This document shows positions 20,692-31,142 of a stretch of DNA of 59,187 nucleotides, piece by piece. The notes beneath the pieces were generated by a model. It searched no databases. It was not told the DNA's origin and saw only the letters and a list, made by a program, of their open reading frames with translations. How positions within the stretch are numbered: position 1 is the stretch's first letter; every line of letters starts with the position of its first letter. Source of the stretch: Phytophthora quininea (Eukaryota > Oomycota > Peronosporomycetes > Peronosporales > Peronosporaceae); the NCBI GenBank assembly GCA_011947345.1, contig JAAVTG010001013.1:1-59187 (forward strand), given 5' to 3'. The position numbers were made by a program, and so were the translations under genes.

Positions 20692-21909
20692 ATGAGCCAG
20701 CGAGCCTCCAGCGCGGTCTCCGGTGCCGCCGACCTCCCGCCGGCCGAGCAACAGTCGCCGTCGAGCTCTTCCAAGTCGAGGACGATGCCCTGGAACTTCG
20801 CTCGAGAAGTGCTGCGCGGCGAGCGGCAGCTGGACCACGTAGCCGTCGTGCTCCGGACCTCGCTCTCCGTGAACGTGACCATCGTCATTGTCCAGACGTC
20901 CGTCGCCATCGCCAGCAACTCGCTCGCCCTCATTTCGGCGGTCGTGGAGAACATGGTGGACCTCTTCGTGCAGGGCCTGCTCTGGTACGCCGGCACGCGC
21001 TCGGGTAAGAAGCAGAACTACGTCAAGTACCCGGCTGGAACCTCTCGCTTCGAGCCAGTGGCCATCATCGTGGCCGCCAGCGTCATGGTGTTGGCATCGA
21101 TCGTGTTCATCCAGGAGGCCGTCAAGAAGCTGATCGACGGCTTTGGCTCAGACGACCCCGAGGCGCCCAACCTGTCGGCTGCAGCGATCTCCATCACCGT
21201 CACAGCCGTGATCGTCAAGATTGGACTCATGTTGTACTCTGGGTGGATCCTCAAGTCGACCTTCTCGGCTGCTGTGGAGGCCATCCACCAGGACAACTTC
21301 AATGACATGATCAGCAACTCGTTCGCCGTGGCGGCCTACATCGTCGCCGCTGTGAAGCCCGAGGCCTGGTACGTGGACCCGGCCGGCGCGATCCTCATCT
21401 TCCTGTACATCATGGTCGTGTGGGGCAAGATGGCGTGGGAGCAAGTGACGCAGCTCGTGGGCGTATGCGCCACTGACGATTTCATCAGCGATGTCAAGGA
21501 GCTGTGCAACAGCCACCACCCGTCCATGAAGTTGGACATCGTTCGTGCTTACCACTTCGGGTCGAAGTATCTCGTGGAGCTGGAGGTGGTGGTGCCGGGC
21601 GAGATGACGGTCAAGTTGGCACACGATTTGGCTCTGCAGGTGCAATTCAAGGTGGAGAATCTGGACGACGTGGAGCGTGCGTTCGTGCACGTGGACTACC
21701 AGTCCCGCGGCTACGATGAGCACATCGTTTCTCGCGAGACAGACGCGCTGATCGTGTACGCTGGCTTGGATGCATCGTGCGGTTCCAATGGCGATTATGT
21801 GCAGGTGCCGATGGAAGACATGGAGGATATCCCGGTTGCTGTGGAAGTCAACGAGAGTGCCGGCCCCGAAACCCCGACCGCCACGAGCTTCCGGGAGGTG
21901 AAGGAGTAA
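20692..21909 (+). CDS. cation diffusion facilitator (CDF) transporter, copy 2, intact
   Basis: A single-exon frame of 405 codons. It has a hydrophilic N-terminus (about residues 1-45) and about five or six hydrophobic helices: the first is VNVTIVIVQTSVAIAS, then SLALISAVVENMVDLFVQG, then AIIVAASVMVLASIVFI, then ISITVTAVIVKIGLMLY. The metal-site helix DNFNDMISN follows, then ILIFLYIMVVWGK, and a C-terminal cytosolic alpha/beta domain ends in a short acidic tail. The D-x-x-x-D pair is present in the later metal-site helix, while the earlier one reads E-N-M-V-D. This plan fits the Mn/Zn-type CDFs of plants and protists; the metal cannot be decided from sequence. Confidence 0.88.
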   Translation: MSQRASSAVSGAADLPPAEQQSPSSSSKSRTMPWNFAREVLRGERQLDHVAVVLRTSLSVNVTIVIVQTSVAIASNSLALISAVVENMVDLFVQGLLWYAGTRSGKKQNYVKYPAGTSRFEPVAIIVAASVMVLASIVFIQEAVKKLIDGFGSDDPEAPNLSAAAISITVTAVIVKIGLMLYSGWILKSTFSAAVEAIHQDNFNDMISNSFAVAAYIVAAVKPEAWYVDPAGAILIFLYIMVVWGKMAWEQVTQLVGVCATDDFISDVKELCNSHHPSMKLDIVRAYHFGSKYLVELEVVVPGEMTVKLAHDLALQVQFKVENLDDVERAFVHVDYQSRGYDEHIVSRETDALIVYAGLDASCGSNGDYVQVPMEDMEDIPVAVEVNESAGPETPTATSFREVKE

Positions 21910-22060
21910 GACTTTTGTCATCGCTGTCCGATAGCTGATCCCAAACACGAAACTCCATTTGCTCGAAGTAGATATAACTAGTGCGGCATGTACCCCAGCA
22001 GAATTCTCGCCGATTGTAGTAGCTAACTAATAATTTTGCAGCCCCAAATGCTCGTCAAAC

Positions 22061-23084
22061 TCATTTTTTCTTGTTGCGCTTGAGGCGCTTTTGGGCAGCT
22101 AGAAACTCCTCTTCACTGGGCTCGCCAGGATCACGCGACGCAGCTTTGTTCTTTGTCTTCTTGCTCTTGTCAGCGCACGTGGCCTCCAAGCTGCCGAGTA
22201 GCGAATCAAAGCCGCGTTTCCTGCACAGCAGCACATTTCACGATCAGTCCAATCGCTCTAACGCGTATCTCCAAAACTCCTGTGATCCATGTATACCTCT
22301 CCGTACTCAGCGCCGTGCTGTCCCCACTGCTCCTCTTCTGCTGGTTGCCTCTAATCTTGGCGAACAGCTCCTCCGCCTCTCTTGCCTCCTTGTCCTTTTG
22401 GTCTGCTTCCGCTTCTTCTCCGCCGGCGTCTCCTTCTTCTTTTTCGCCGACCCAGCTCCTTCACGTACTGCGTCCACGTAGGCAGCTTCTTGACCTTCTT
22501 GGCCTTGATGGCTACCTGGATCATCTCCGCAAACCGCTGCTCGTCGTCGTCCGTGGACAGCATGATCGTGTCCAGGATGCTCCTCATTTCTCCATCGTAC
22601 TTGCTGTAGGCCTCCAATACGTCGCGCGTCTCCTCCTCCGAGTGTCGGTACTCGTCCTCGAACCGCGTAATATCCTCCACCGTCACCTTTGGGAACACGC
22701 GGGCGAAGTACTCGGTCCACATCTGGAAGCTCGGAGACTTGTCGTCGGGCTCTGCCGACTGGATCGAGCCCGTCTCGTCGTACACGGCGCGCGCCTCCTG
22801 GTCGCTCAGGACCTGGTGGATGGCGCTCACCGCCTGGAACTTGGCGGTGGCTGCGGTCTTGACGCTGCATCGCCGCGTTGCTTGTCTGGGTGCTGTGGCA
22901 GCAATCCAATGGGCTTAAGAGGTGTACTGTCAATAGGAAGGGGAGAAGGGGGACGTACGTAGCGAAGTGCCAGCTTCCGGTACGCGCGGGTGATCTCCTT
23001 AGTCGAGGCGGTCTTCTCCACGCCCAGCACCGCGTACAGATCGCAGTCGTCTCCAAACTCGGCGTGGATCTGCGCCGCCGCCAT
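22061..23084 (-). CDS. DNAJC9: J-domain protein, DNAJC9-like
   Basis: Three exons on the minus strand: 23084-22959, 22892-22297 and 22220-22061. The J domain is split by the first intron (DLYAVLGV, ITRAYRKLALRY, then the catalytic HPD at the start of exon 2). It is followed by the conserved FPKVT, FEDEYRHSEEE and ILDTIMLS blocks characteristic of DNAJC9, and by a Lys/Arg/Glu-rich coiled C-terminus. DNAJC9 is an Hsp70 co-chaperone that also binds histones H3-H4. Two or three frame changes are needed (just after HPDKQRGDAA near 22870, in the GGG run near 22455, and in the basic stretch near 22430), probably sequence errors. Confidence 0.8.
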
Positions 23085-23232
23085 CGCCGGTGATTATGTG
23101 CTGTAAAAGGGGCGCTTCAATGTGTCCGACACAGTATTTCTTCAACTAGAGCATAGTTTTTGGAGTGCCTTTCCCTTTCCTCCATGAGATCGCCACGCAT
23201 GTTTGATGATCTTGGTCATCAAGATTGAAGTA

Positions 23233-23441
23233 ATAATAGTATGGACACTGGCTGACAAAGGAAGATCCTGTGTCCTATCCATTATGCGCTGTTTGGCTTC
23301 GAACGAGTCTCCGCTTGCAGTGCTCTGGCAGTTTGGCTGTCAGGGGAGTTCGGCTTCCTAGCATCTCGCAGAAGCGCAGCTCTTTCAGCTAGGAGGAGTC
23401 GACTCACCGCGCAAACGCAGGAGGTCAGCTCCCGGTATAAG
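23233..23441 (-). ncRNA. candidate guide-RNA-bearing 3' tail of Fanzor copy B
   Basis: This matches 8129-8336 at about 97% by eye although neither is open reading frame. The end carries an imperfect ggacactgg...cctgtgtcc inverted repeat (about 23242-23279). Location after the nuclease stop and up to the element end is where Fanzor/TnpB guide RNAs lie. This is an inference; no expression data. Confidence 0.4.
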
Positions 23442-24560
23442 TTAGGTCTTCAGGGTGGTAAGCATGTTCTGGGCAGCGTTCACGTCTCCGTTGCCAAAGT
23501 TTGTTCGGCATTTCTTGGATGAACAGCAAAGTACCGCTCGGTTGGGTTTGGGCGCTTTGTGGGGCGTTGGACGCAGTCGATCATACGTCATCTCTCCGAA
23601 GCAATGACAGCATAACGTTCTGGTGCGAGATTTATCGACATAAATGATCATCGCTCTGGCTTCGAGTGCTTTCATCATGCCTTTAACAGGACTAGGAGGT
23701 GGCCCTTCATGCGAGCTCAGTTGCCATAACCAATACAAACTTGCACGCTGACCGTCAGCACAAGCCGCTTGGCGAAGCCGGCGAACGCACGCTGCTTCTT
23801 GACCATGTTGGAAAACCGCTAGTCGGGGAACGCATGGTTTGAGGAGAAGCCGACTAAGTAGTCGAGCTCTCTCCAGAGTACAGTGAGGTTATCGGCGTAC
23901 GTAGCGTAGTCATAGCTTTTAAAGCTGGGAATGGCGTCGAGCGCTACAACGTATCTTGGGTTGACCTGTTTGAGCCGTTTGAACCGACGCTGCTGGTCGT
24001 AGTAGCCTGCTTTGTGCCAAACTTCGTGAGAGGAAATCTCTAAGATCTGCTTGCCATCTTCGTAGTGGCGATTCTTCTTCTTTCATATGCGCCTACTCCG
24101 ATTTGAAGCCAGCGATTCGGCGGCGCCGTTTGCCCCGCAGTCGACCTTCGCTAACGACGGTGAGCAGAGAGCGCATTTCCGGACCCACTCTGACGATGGC
24201 GTCTGGGTGATACGGGTCAGTATGTTGGTAAAACTCGGGGTCATAAGGCTACTTCTTGTACTTGTACTTGTTCTTCAGATGCTTTTGGTTTTGAGCAGCC
24301 AGCGAATGCTTGTAGTCAGAGGATTTCCACAATAGGATTGAAGCATTTTGCTTCATCTGTCTTGATCTCATTGGTGAAGAGATGACTACTAGCATGGTGT
24401 TTCTACGCGACGGGGTCGAGGTCTCGAAAAGAATCTCCACGACATGGCAAGCTCCGTCGGGCAGTCACGTATCTCGATACTTTAAATGTCATTCGCATGA
24501 CTGTGGTGTAAAGAGATTTATCAAAATCCGCTTCCACTGCGCCTAGACACCGACGAACGG
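23442..24560 (-). pseudogene. Fanzor (eukaryotic TnpB-like) RNA-guided nuclease, degenerate
   Basis: Reading right to left: a RuvC-I region with IVRVGPEMRSLLTVVSEG, where the family has D-P-G (the Asp codon is now Gly at 24183-24185). Next come a Fanzor middle block (EISSHEVWHKAGYY, then ALDAIPSFKSYDYATY), FSNMVKKQRAFAGFAKRL, and YWLWQLSSHEGPPPSPVKG. The zinc-finger segment (VDKSRTRTLCCHC) and the RuvC-III signature GNGDVNAAQN precede a TAA at 23442-23444. Fanzors use a guide RNA to cut DNA. Breaks: in-frame stops at 24249-24251, 24093-24095 and 23819-23821, and frameshifts near 24080 and 23765. The N-terminal third is too worn to place. Confidence 0.87.
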
Positions 24561-25797
24561 AGGGGGTACTCCGATATCCGTGGGGATGCTGAAATTGTGC
24601 TCATCTTGTGTATTCGTCGACGGGCTGGATCTGCTTTTCGGGTGCTACGAAGATGTTGGATCTAAATCTTCACTGTCCTGGGTAATAAGTTTTCAGACCA
24701 CTCATCGCTTGGCTTGACTAGAAACTGGGTCCAGGTAGGAGGTTGCCTTAAGGCGTCTTTCGCTTCCTTTTCATTACCTGACGCTTCCAATAGCGTTATG
24801 TGGTGTAGGAATTACTCCACCTGGCACGTAGCCTTAATACAGTAGTCCCTGCCCACAACAACGCGTCTCGCCCTCTTGGGAAGGTTCGACGAGAGTTGAG
24901 GTTTCACCTGAAGGACGCCCAACTCGACTCACCCAGAGCCAGTCAAACGCACTCTTCTGCGATGTTTCAACTAACCAAACAGCGCCACTAGCCCCGAGCT
25001 TTGACTAGGACGCTTGACACACAATAAACGCACTCGAACTCCGGGGTTCCTCTAAAGAGAAAGCCACGCCTGGGGAAAGCGCTTCTCGAGCCGCCGCAGC
25101 AGAGCCACAACTAATAGGGGTTGGGCGGAGGCGAATAGACTCTCCTTGATAATATAGCGGCTCGGAACACATCGCAAATCACTCCCTTTCGGGCAACACA
25201 CACTTTTGCTCTTGCCAACGAACGCTCGCACACTGTTCACCGCGTTCGCCGAACTAGCATAATCCAGACACACACAAGTCTAACCTCTGGATGCCCAGGA
25301 GCTTGTGCGGCTTGAGTAGTCGGTGGAAAATACTGTTCTGTTTAGCGTGGCCCTTCGGTCTTATCGTTTCCTATGTCTTTCAGTATGTCCTATGCAATAT
25401 ACAGTGAACGAAGGTTCGTTTTAGATCTCGGCGACCCTCTGCGAAGACTCGAACCGTCGCCGTCCACGGAGTTGCGAAACTTCGCAGGCACCTAAAATAG
25501 GTCCGCCTAGCCAAGTACCGCATGGTTTCAATCTAGGCTAGGCACTGCCTAGAGTAGGCCTCTCAATCCTCGTTTAGTCTTAGACTAGGCGCTGGCTTGA
25601 CTTAGTTTCAGTATGGGGACCAAAGCGAAGAGGCGCTACCACAGTTATCTTCGGGGTTGAGGGTCGATCGGTCGTCTTGGCCAAGAAGAAACTCCAGTAG
25701 ACCTTGGATTCACACTTGCACACTTGAATCCACAGGGCGCGAGTTGGATCCGGCCAAAATATGTTCCAGATGACTCTAGCGCTGCTTGATCCTGGTG
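24561..25797. other. interior of Fanzor element copy B, no recognised gene
   Basis: Only short frames occur (for example 25273-25052 minus) without named motifs. The part from 23622 to 25797 has no counterpart in copy A, where the LTR retrotransposon lies instead. Some of it may be the decayed Fanzor N-terminus or an unrelated inserted repeat. Confidence 0.5.
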
Positions 25798-26049
25798 ATC
25801 TTCACTTAGCGGAAGGGGGCCAATGTATTTCCCGCTTCTTTGGCGCTTTGGGAGGCTTCTGCGTAGTACAAGACAAATTCGACTCTGTATTAAGCAACTT
25901 ATGGTTGGATCCCATCCTAAAGTTTATCATGTCGACAGATCTATTTTGCCGCATTGGATGATCTTGCTCCTTGGGCCTTTGTCGCGCCAGATCAACGACT
26001 GAGGTGTGGAATAGAACTTCATGTGAAAACTCGTTGTTAGTACGGATAG

Positions 26050-28660
26050 ACTCCACTCACAACAAAACGTCAACCAGGAAGGTCAACGAGAGTTGGGGCT
26101 CAAATCGGGACTGTTTGGTCTCGCGATTTGTCCACGCAAACTTCCCAAGTATACAGACGCCACTAGCACGAGCTCGCTAGCTCGCCAAACCTCGCTGCTC
26201 AACAGCGGAAGGGTCCAAAGCCAACTGAGGTTTTGGCCTGCGGCTAACGAGCTTTCCCAATGGTCACCGAGACTTCCAACAGTCGCCAAGGCTTGGGAAG
26301 GGTCGCCTGGATCTTTGTCCGTTGCCAATGGTGACGTCGACGAGTCATCGAAGGTTCTGGGGAATGACCAATCACAGTGCCTTCCGTTGGACATAGTGGG
26401 TCGATCCACAAAAGTGATCCCCGTCCATGGCAACTGAGTCCTTGCCAGACTTAAAAATCCAGCCAGTCAGAGTTGACTCCATTGGAGATGACCCCGGACG
26501 AATCCTCGCCACGCAGCACAATGGCTGACGACTCGTCCCCGCTTCCCAGGCAAATCACTATACCACAGGTGCGTCCCACATCGAGATCTGGGTCTGGAGA
26601 TTCCAGATCCCCCAACGTCATAAGGACCCGGACTGGATCCATTATGGATCTCTTGGATCCAATATCCATCCTGGCTCCTTATTCGCTAATCCGGAATTCT
26701 GGGAAAGTGCTTCACCACATGACTATCTATTTGTTGTTCTTGAAGAACGCTTCCCCCGCAGGTCCATGGTGCATCGATTCTTGGCTACCGCACAGACGCA
26801 CGCCGTGCCTCTGGAAAACATGGGCGCACAGGTTGCGCAGAAAGCTAGTGTTGATGGTAATGTGTTGTGGTACAAATGTGTTGGCATGTGGTAGCAAGGA
26901 AAGCAAGCGTACGCCCTTATCTCAAGGAGCGTCGAGCAGTCGCTCCACTACCACTCTCAGAATCTCTCGCAGGCGACCCACAAAGTAACCTGTGTTCTCA
27001 AATGATCTTGGTTTCGTCGGGATCATGCCCAACATCAGTCTCACCTCCGTCGTTGATTCTCCCACTGAACCACCTCCATCTTGATAAAATATCTCCTTGA
27101 TAATGCAACTAGTCTGCCTTGAACTGGTGCCGTACTTGATGGTAATGTACATGCACAGCTTGATAAACGGCAAGACTACTTTTTTCTTGCGTTGATCTCC
27201 ATCTGCGTCGACAGGTCGTGCAGAAGCGAGCTGTAATACTTCATCATCACAGGACTGTATTGTTAGGAGCGGTGCCGGCTAACCTTGTACTCGTAGATCG
27301 TTTGAAGCAGTCGGTGGTTAGCTTTGATCTCCATGTCTTGGCCGGCGTAAACACGATCATACACAGGAGGGGGCCATCAGAGCCATCCGCTCGTTTTTAC
27401 AGCACCTCGGTACAGCAGGTGTAAAAGAACTCGTCGGTCAGATCTGGGCAGCACAAACCAGTGGTGCAGCCCTTCAACATGTGGAGATTAGCCGCGTGCC
27501 AAGCCTCCACCGCGAATTTGTGAAGAGCCTTGACAGTCGCCTCGATCTCTTCTCGCAGCAGATCGTCCGAGCAGACCTGGTTGAGCTTGCAGGTCACGGA
27601 GGTGTACATGTGTGACTTGCTCCACAGCAACTCTTCGGGGTAAGAGATTGCCGACCCATGGGCCTACGAACTCCCCGCAAAGCTAGTTGTGGGCGCCAGA
27701 CGGCAAGACCGAAAGTGAGCACTGCTCACCCACTATCCACACTGCACTATGCTATGGATATGACCCTACGAAACAAGTGGTGGCTTCGCAATGATTCTCA
27801 ACGCAGATGCTCATATTTCTTTGATGTGTCACCTCTACCCTTCTACAGCTTGATAAAATGTGAAGCAAGCTATGCTTGGAGCGTACGAACCGAGTGCGAC
27901 TACATGACGGCTGTGCCTTCACTAGCAAACACGCACTGGGGCATCGTCTTCACGCCAACACAGCGGCTGGCCGCTTCTATGGGGTAGCAGGGACGACACC
28001 ATCTCCGAGGCGATGATCGCTGCACGATTCAGCAGCGGCAGCACCACGTCGGCACGGGAAGGCTTCCAGCAGTGTTTGATGATCTTCAATCTTGATCAGT
28101 AACAACGCGATTCCCCCGCTGGCCATCAAAGATGAGCGCATTCGTCGTTATAGGCGCGCCAAGTTGCTGAAGTTCGTTCTCGGGGTAGTTGCCAACTAAA
28201 AAGCATGGGAAACATCCTGTCGATGGTTCTTCAAGCGGGTATTCACCCACGCGGATCAACAACGAAGTGGCCACGCATTATTGCTGCTCGACGATAAATG
28301 CTAGGCGCTTTTTAGTTTCCGACAGAGCAATCTTCGACTGGTAGCATGGCGGTGACTACTCAGCGAAGCAGGAAAGAGGGGGACGCGTATTCCAACTGAT
28401 AACGCCGATAATGCATGTATTACAAGAGTGCATGTACAACTGTGATGCTGTCCGACGTTGCCTTTTACGCGCTCACTGCGCTTCCGACACTTGCTTTTGC
28501 TCCGCAGGGCCTGCCAGCGCAATGTCATTAGACTGGAGTCGATTCCTGCCGCAACAAGAAACATTCAGAACGTACCTCGGCCAAACTGCGATGCATTTGA
28601 ACACCGCAACACCGCAATGATCAGTCAGTCGTATTCGATCCAGCCACAGGCAACACACTC
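26050..28660. other. no gene recognised; coding-like fragments on minus strand
   Basis: Minus-strand frames at 27630-27397 (with LREEIEATVKALHKFAVEAW) and 27173-26922, and the shifted frames between them, read like parts of one worn protein gene rather than random sequence. I cannot name the family. A 62-codon minus frame at 28274-28086 may be another piece. The plus frame 26473-26988 has no signal peptide or domain that I recognise. The region is probably decayed transposon or effector-poor spacer. Confidence 0.4.
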
Positions 28661-28662
28661 AC

Positions 28663-29604
28663 TCACCAGTAAAAGGGGTTGAACTGCTTGATCTTCACCT
28701 CGTCACTCTCCGCCAGCGACAAACGAAGCCCGCGAGCAGGCAGCCACTTGTCGGTCATCACGTCTACCGGCGCGCCGAGTTTGTTGGCGATTTTCTTGGT
28801 CAGTCCTGCGAGGACCCGACAAGCGGGCGAGTTCGTCAGAACATGGGCCGGTTGCGCCGCACCCGTGCTTTCCAGGCAGCCGTCGACGCAATGGAAGATC
28901 ATAACGATGGGGGACACCGCGCTCCGTCACGCCGACGTTGGCCCAGTCCGAGCCGTGGCGAGTGAGCGTCCGCAGACAGAGCTTCCAGGTCTGGTTTTCG
29001 GCATCTACACAGGCACACACGTGGTAAGAGAGAGATTGATACGAGTCAAATCATAGCAGGCTCGGCACTCACCAAAGTTCGACAGCCGCTCGAAGCGGAT
29101 CCTTCTGGCCGAGAGGAAAATGCGTTGGTCTTCGTCGCCCCTCCGGGTCCGATTGAGCATGGGTTTGCTCCAGGCGCCTTCCATCTCGACCGTGAAGTCC
29201 ATCGCTCGCGCACCGCTGCGGCGCATCGTCCACACGTACTCAAACGTGTTGTCCCCGTGGAGAACGACGCGGGTCTTACATCCGTCCCCGTCAGCTGCGG
29301 GTTCGACGACCGGAGGCAGTGGTGGATGCAGCATCGACATTCGGGTCGACGCGGCAGTCTTCAACGGCACTGGGGTGGTGGTGGTCACTTCGTGCTCTGC
29401 TTCATGCTGCTGGTTTGCCGTTGGGTTTGAATGCGGAGCATCGGAGTAGTAGAGTCCTGGGAGAAACGAGTACATGGGTCCTGTAGGTGTTGTTCCCTCG
29501 TCACTCTGTTTCCAGCTCACCCGCTCGTCTGCAGCACGTAGTAAGACTTCCATGGCCTGCTCCACTTGCAACTTCAAGAGCTCCACGTCACTCTCCGACA
29601 GCAT
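28663..29604 (-). CDS. hypothetical protein (unrecognised, two exons)
   Basis: Exon 1 runs from the ATG at 29602-29604 to a GTGAGT donor near 29073. The second exon follows an acceptor near 29010 and runs to a TGA at 28663-28665. The N-terminus is helical (SESDVELLKLQVEQAMEVLL), then a low-complexity linker, then a beta-rich part with FEYVWTMRRSG and EMEGAWSKPML. The C-terminal exon has a Cys/His-containing stretch (VMIFHCVDGCLES) and ends KQFNPFYW. The layout loosely recalls oomycete START-domain-like proteins, but I cannot confirm that. Exon 2 needs a frame change near 28917. It is divergent from the zinc-ribbon gene with 56 bp between start codons. Confidence 0.55.
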
Positions 29605-29660
29605 CCCTGCGACGATCTACAAGCAAAACCAGCAGAAAATAGACGTCATTTTGGAGACGC
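29605..29660. promoter_or_regulatory. short bidirectional promoter region
   Basis: Only 56 bp separate the start codons of two divergent genes (29604 minus and 29661 plus). Any core promoter must lie within this spacer or inside the first exons. No TATA-like box stands out. Confidence 0.4.
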
Positions 29661-31052
29661 ATGAGTGAAACGCACTGTGCCGATGAGCTGGGGAACGAAG
29701 GCGAGGAAGAGGACGACAGCTATGCCAACGCCTACATGGATGACGACGACATCCAAGAGAGCGATGACGCCGACCTAGCCGAGATGCTCGCGAAAGTACA
29801 CTCGATCCAGCAAGTAGAAGGGCAATGCCGAACAAACTTCCATCGGAAGTGAAGTGTGATCCACCAGAGACCATAGCAAAACATTCAGGAGGGTCGACGG
29901 CTGAAGATTCTCGAAAGACGCAGGCATTGCCTCGATCTCCGTTGGCAACAGCGGCAAACCCGTCAACTATCGCCTACAAGAGTCAGGACGGAATCACAAC
30001 CATTTCACGCGGAGCGTTCAGCGCCAGAAACGCTACAGGTACCTTGCTGGGGATGAAGAAGTCCGCGGTGTACGAAGACAAACTTCTTCAGTCTGCGAGG
30101 ACCGCCAATACACTGCACAAGTTGAAGCAGAAAACAGTCGCTGCTGCCCCCGGTACGAATATTTTATATCTTGTTTCGTCGCATTTAACTGTATCCCTCG
30201 TGGCATACCCATCTAGCTGCTATCCGAGTAAGTGGCGAGAGTCTCGTTCTCAGTTGGCTTGCTTACACTTTTGTTGTTGTTGCAGAAACGAATCGAAACT
30301 TTGTCAGTACCAATTGAAAAACCTACAAATCGCAAATTTGCCACGGATGACGAGGAAAAGCATTGTCGCTTCCGAACAGGAAACGCTCCGCGCAACGATC
30401 TTCTTCAAGAGACGACTTCGATAGCTCCGACTCGGGCCAAACCTTTATCTCTCGGATGGAAGCTGCCGAAAGGAACCGGCAAAAAGTAAGGATTTCCCAC
30501 CCTACTGCGACCATGATGTTGTTGAGATGTCATCCCATCGTTCAATCCATTTCACAGAAGTTTGAGCTGAGTCGAGGTGAAAATGACTACAACGCGCGGC
30601 TGGTATGCACGTTGCCTACAATATCATGAACTCGTGCTAACGAGTGCGTGCGTTGCAGGACAAAAATCCTGCCCAAAATGCGGAGCTCCGCAGTCCTACT
30701 CGGAATACCGAGACAAGAAGAAAAAATGTCAAATGTGTGGGGTCGAGTTTCGCTTTCTCAACGCATGGGGGATATCGAGCACAGCTTCACCTCGCGCATG
30801 GCTGATGCATCCCGCGCTCAAGCGGAAAAGAGAAGCCAGATATACGCCCAGATGACCGCTGAGGAAGCAAACCGCCTCAATGTCGCCAAAACCGCTAGGC
30901 AATTGCTGTACGAGAAGCGAATTGCGCAGAAGCAGAGCAAGGGCACGTTCCTCGAGCGCAATTACAAGCCTAGCAAAGACTCCAAAACAAAGCAAGCGCA
31001 GCTAGAGCTACAAGCAAAGCGAAATGGAGGGTTAAAAAATGATAGAGCATAA
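29661..31052 (+). CDS. zinc-ribbon protein of unknown function
   Basis: A four-exon reading: 29661-30152, 30286-30485, 30558-30602 and 30659-31052. It has an acidic N-terminus (EEEDDSYANAYMDDDDIQES), a basic/Ser-rich middle, then a zinc ribbon with CPKCGAPQSY and CQMCGVEF (two C-x-x-C pairs). A helical, Lys/Gln-rich C-terminus ends in KNDRA. The ribbon suggests nucleic-acid or protein binding; I do not recognise the family. Four one-base frame breaks fall in short runs: GGG 29820-29822, AAAA 30356-30359, AAAAA 30662-30666 and TTT 30754-30756. Each would be repaired by one extra base. The phase of the first intron is unresolved. Confidence 0.6.
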
Positions 31053-31142
31053 GTTCGTCGGCTAATTTGGCCCGAATATACGTGAGCTGTGGCGGGAGAC
31101 CTTGCACACGTCCAACGACGAACCCGCAGGTTAGCTGTCATG

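Larger units (their letters stand above)
23233..26049 (-). mobile_element. Fanzor element copy B
   Basis: The matching inverted copy of 1-250 plus 7949-8336 defines at least 2.8 kb of repeated sequence. Reading on the minus strand: a 5' arm (26049-25798), about 1.2 kb without a recognised gene, a degenerate Fanzor gene (about 24560-23442), and a conserved non-coding 3' tail ending at 23233. The left end of the repeat is limited by the window edge in copy A, so the full element may be longer than shown. No clear terminal inverted repeats or target duplication were found. Confidence 0.75.

Noticed and set aside
20400..21008. 202-codon plus-strand ORF between DUF2062 and CDF copy 2
   Set aside because: It reads in a different frame into the CDF gene and across its promoter; Ala/Arg-rich shadow.
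26473..26988. Possible secreted effector ORF
   Set aside because: No N-terminal signal peptide, no RXLR or LFLAK-type motif in the right place; composition looks like non-coding DNA.
29661..31052. Programmed ribosomal frameshifting as an explanation for the repeated frame breaks
   Set aside because: The breaks occur in many unrelated genes, at different run types and with no shared slippery motif or downstream structure; base loss in run calling is simpler.
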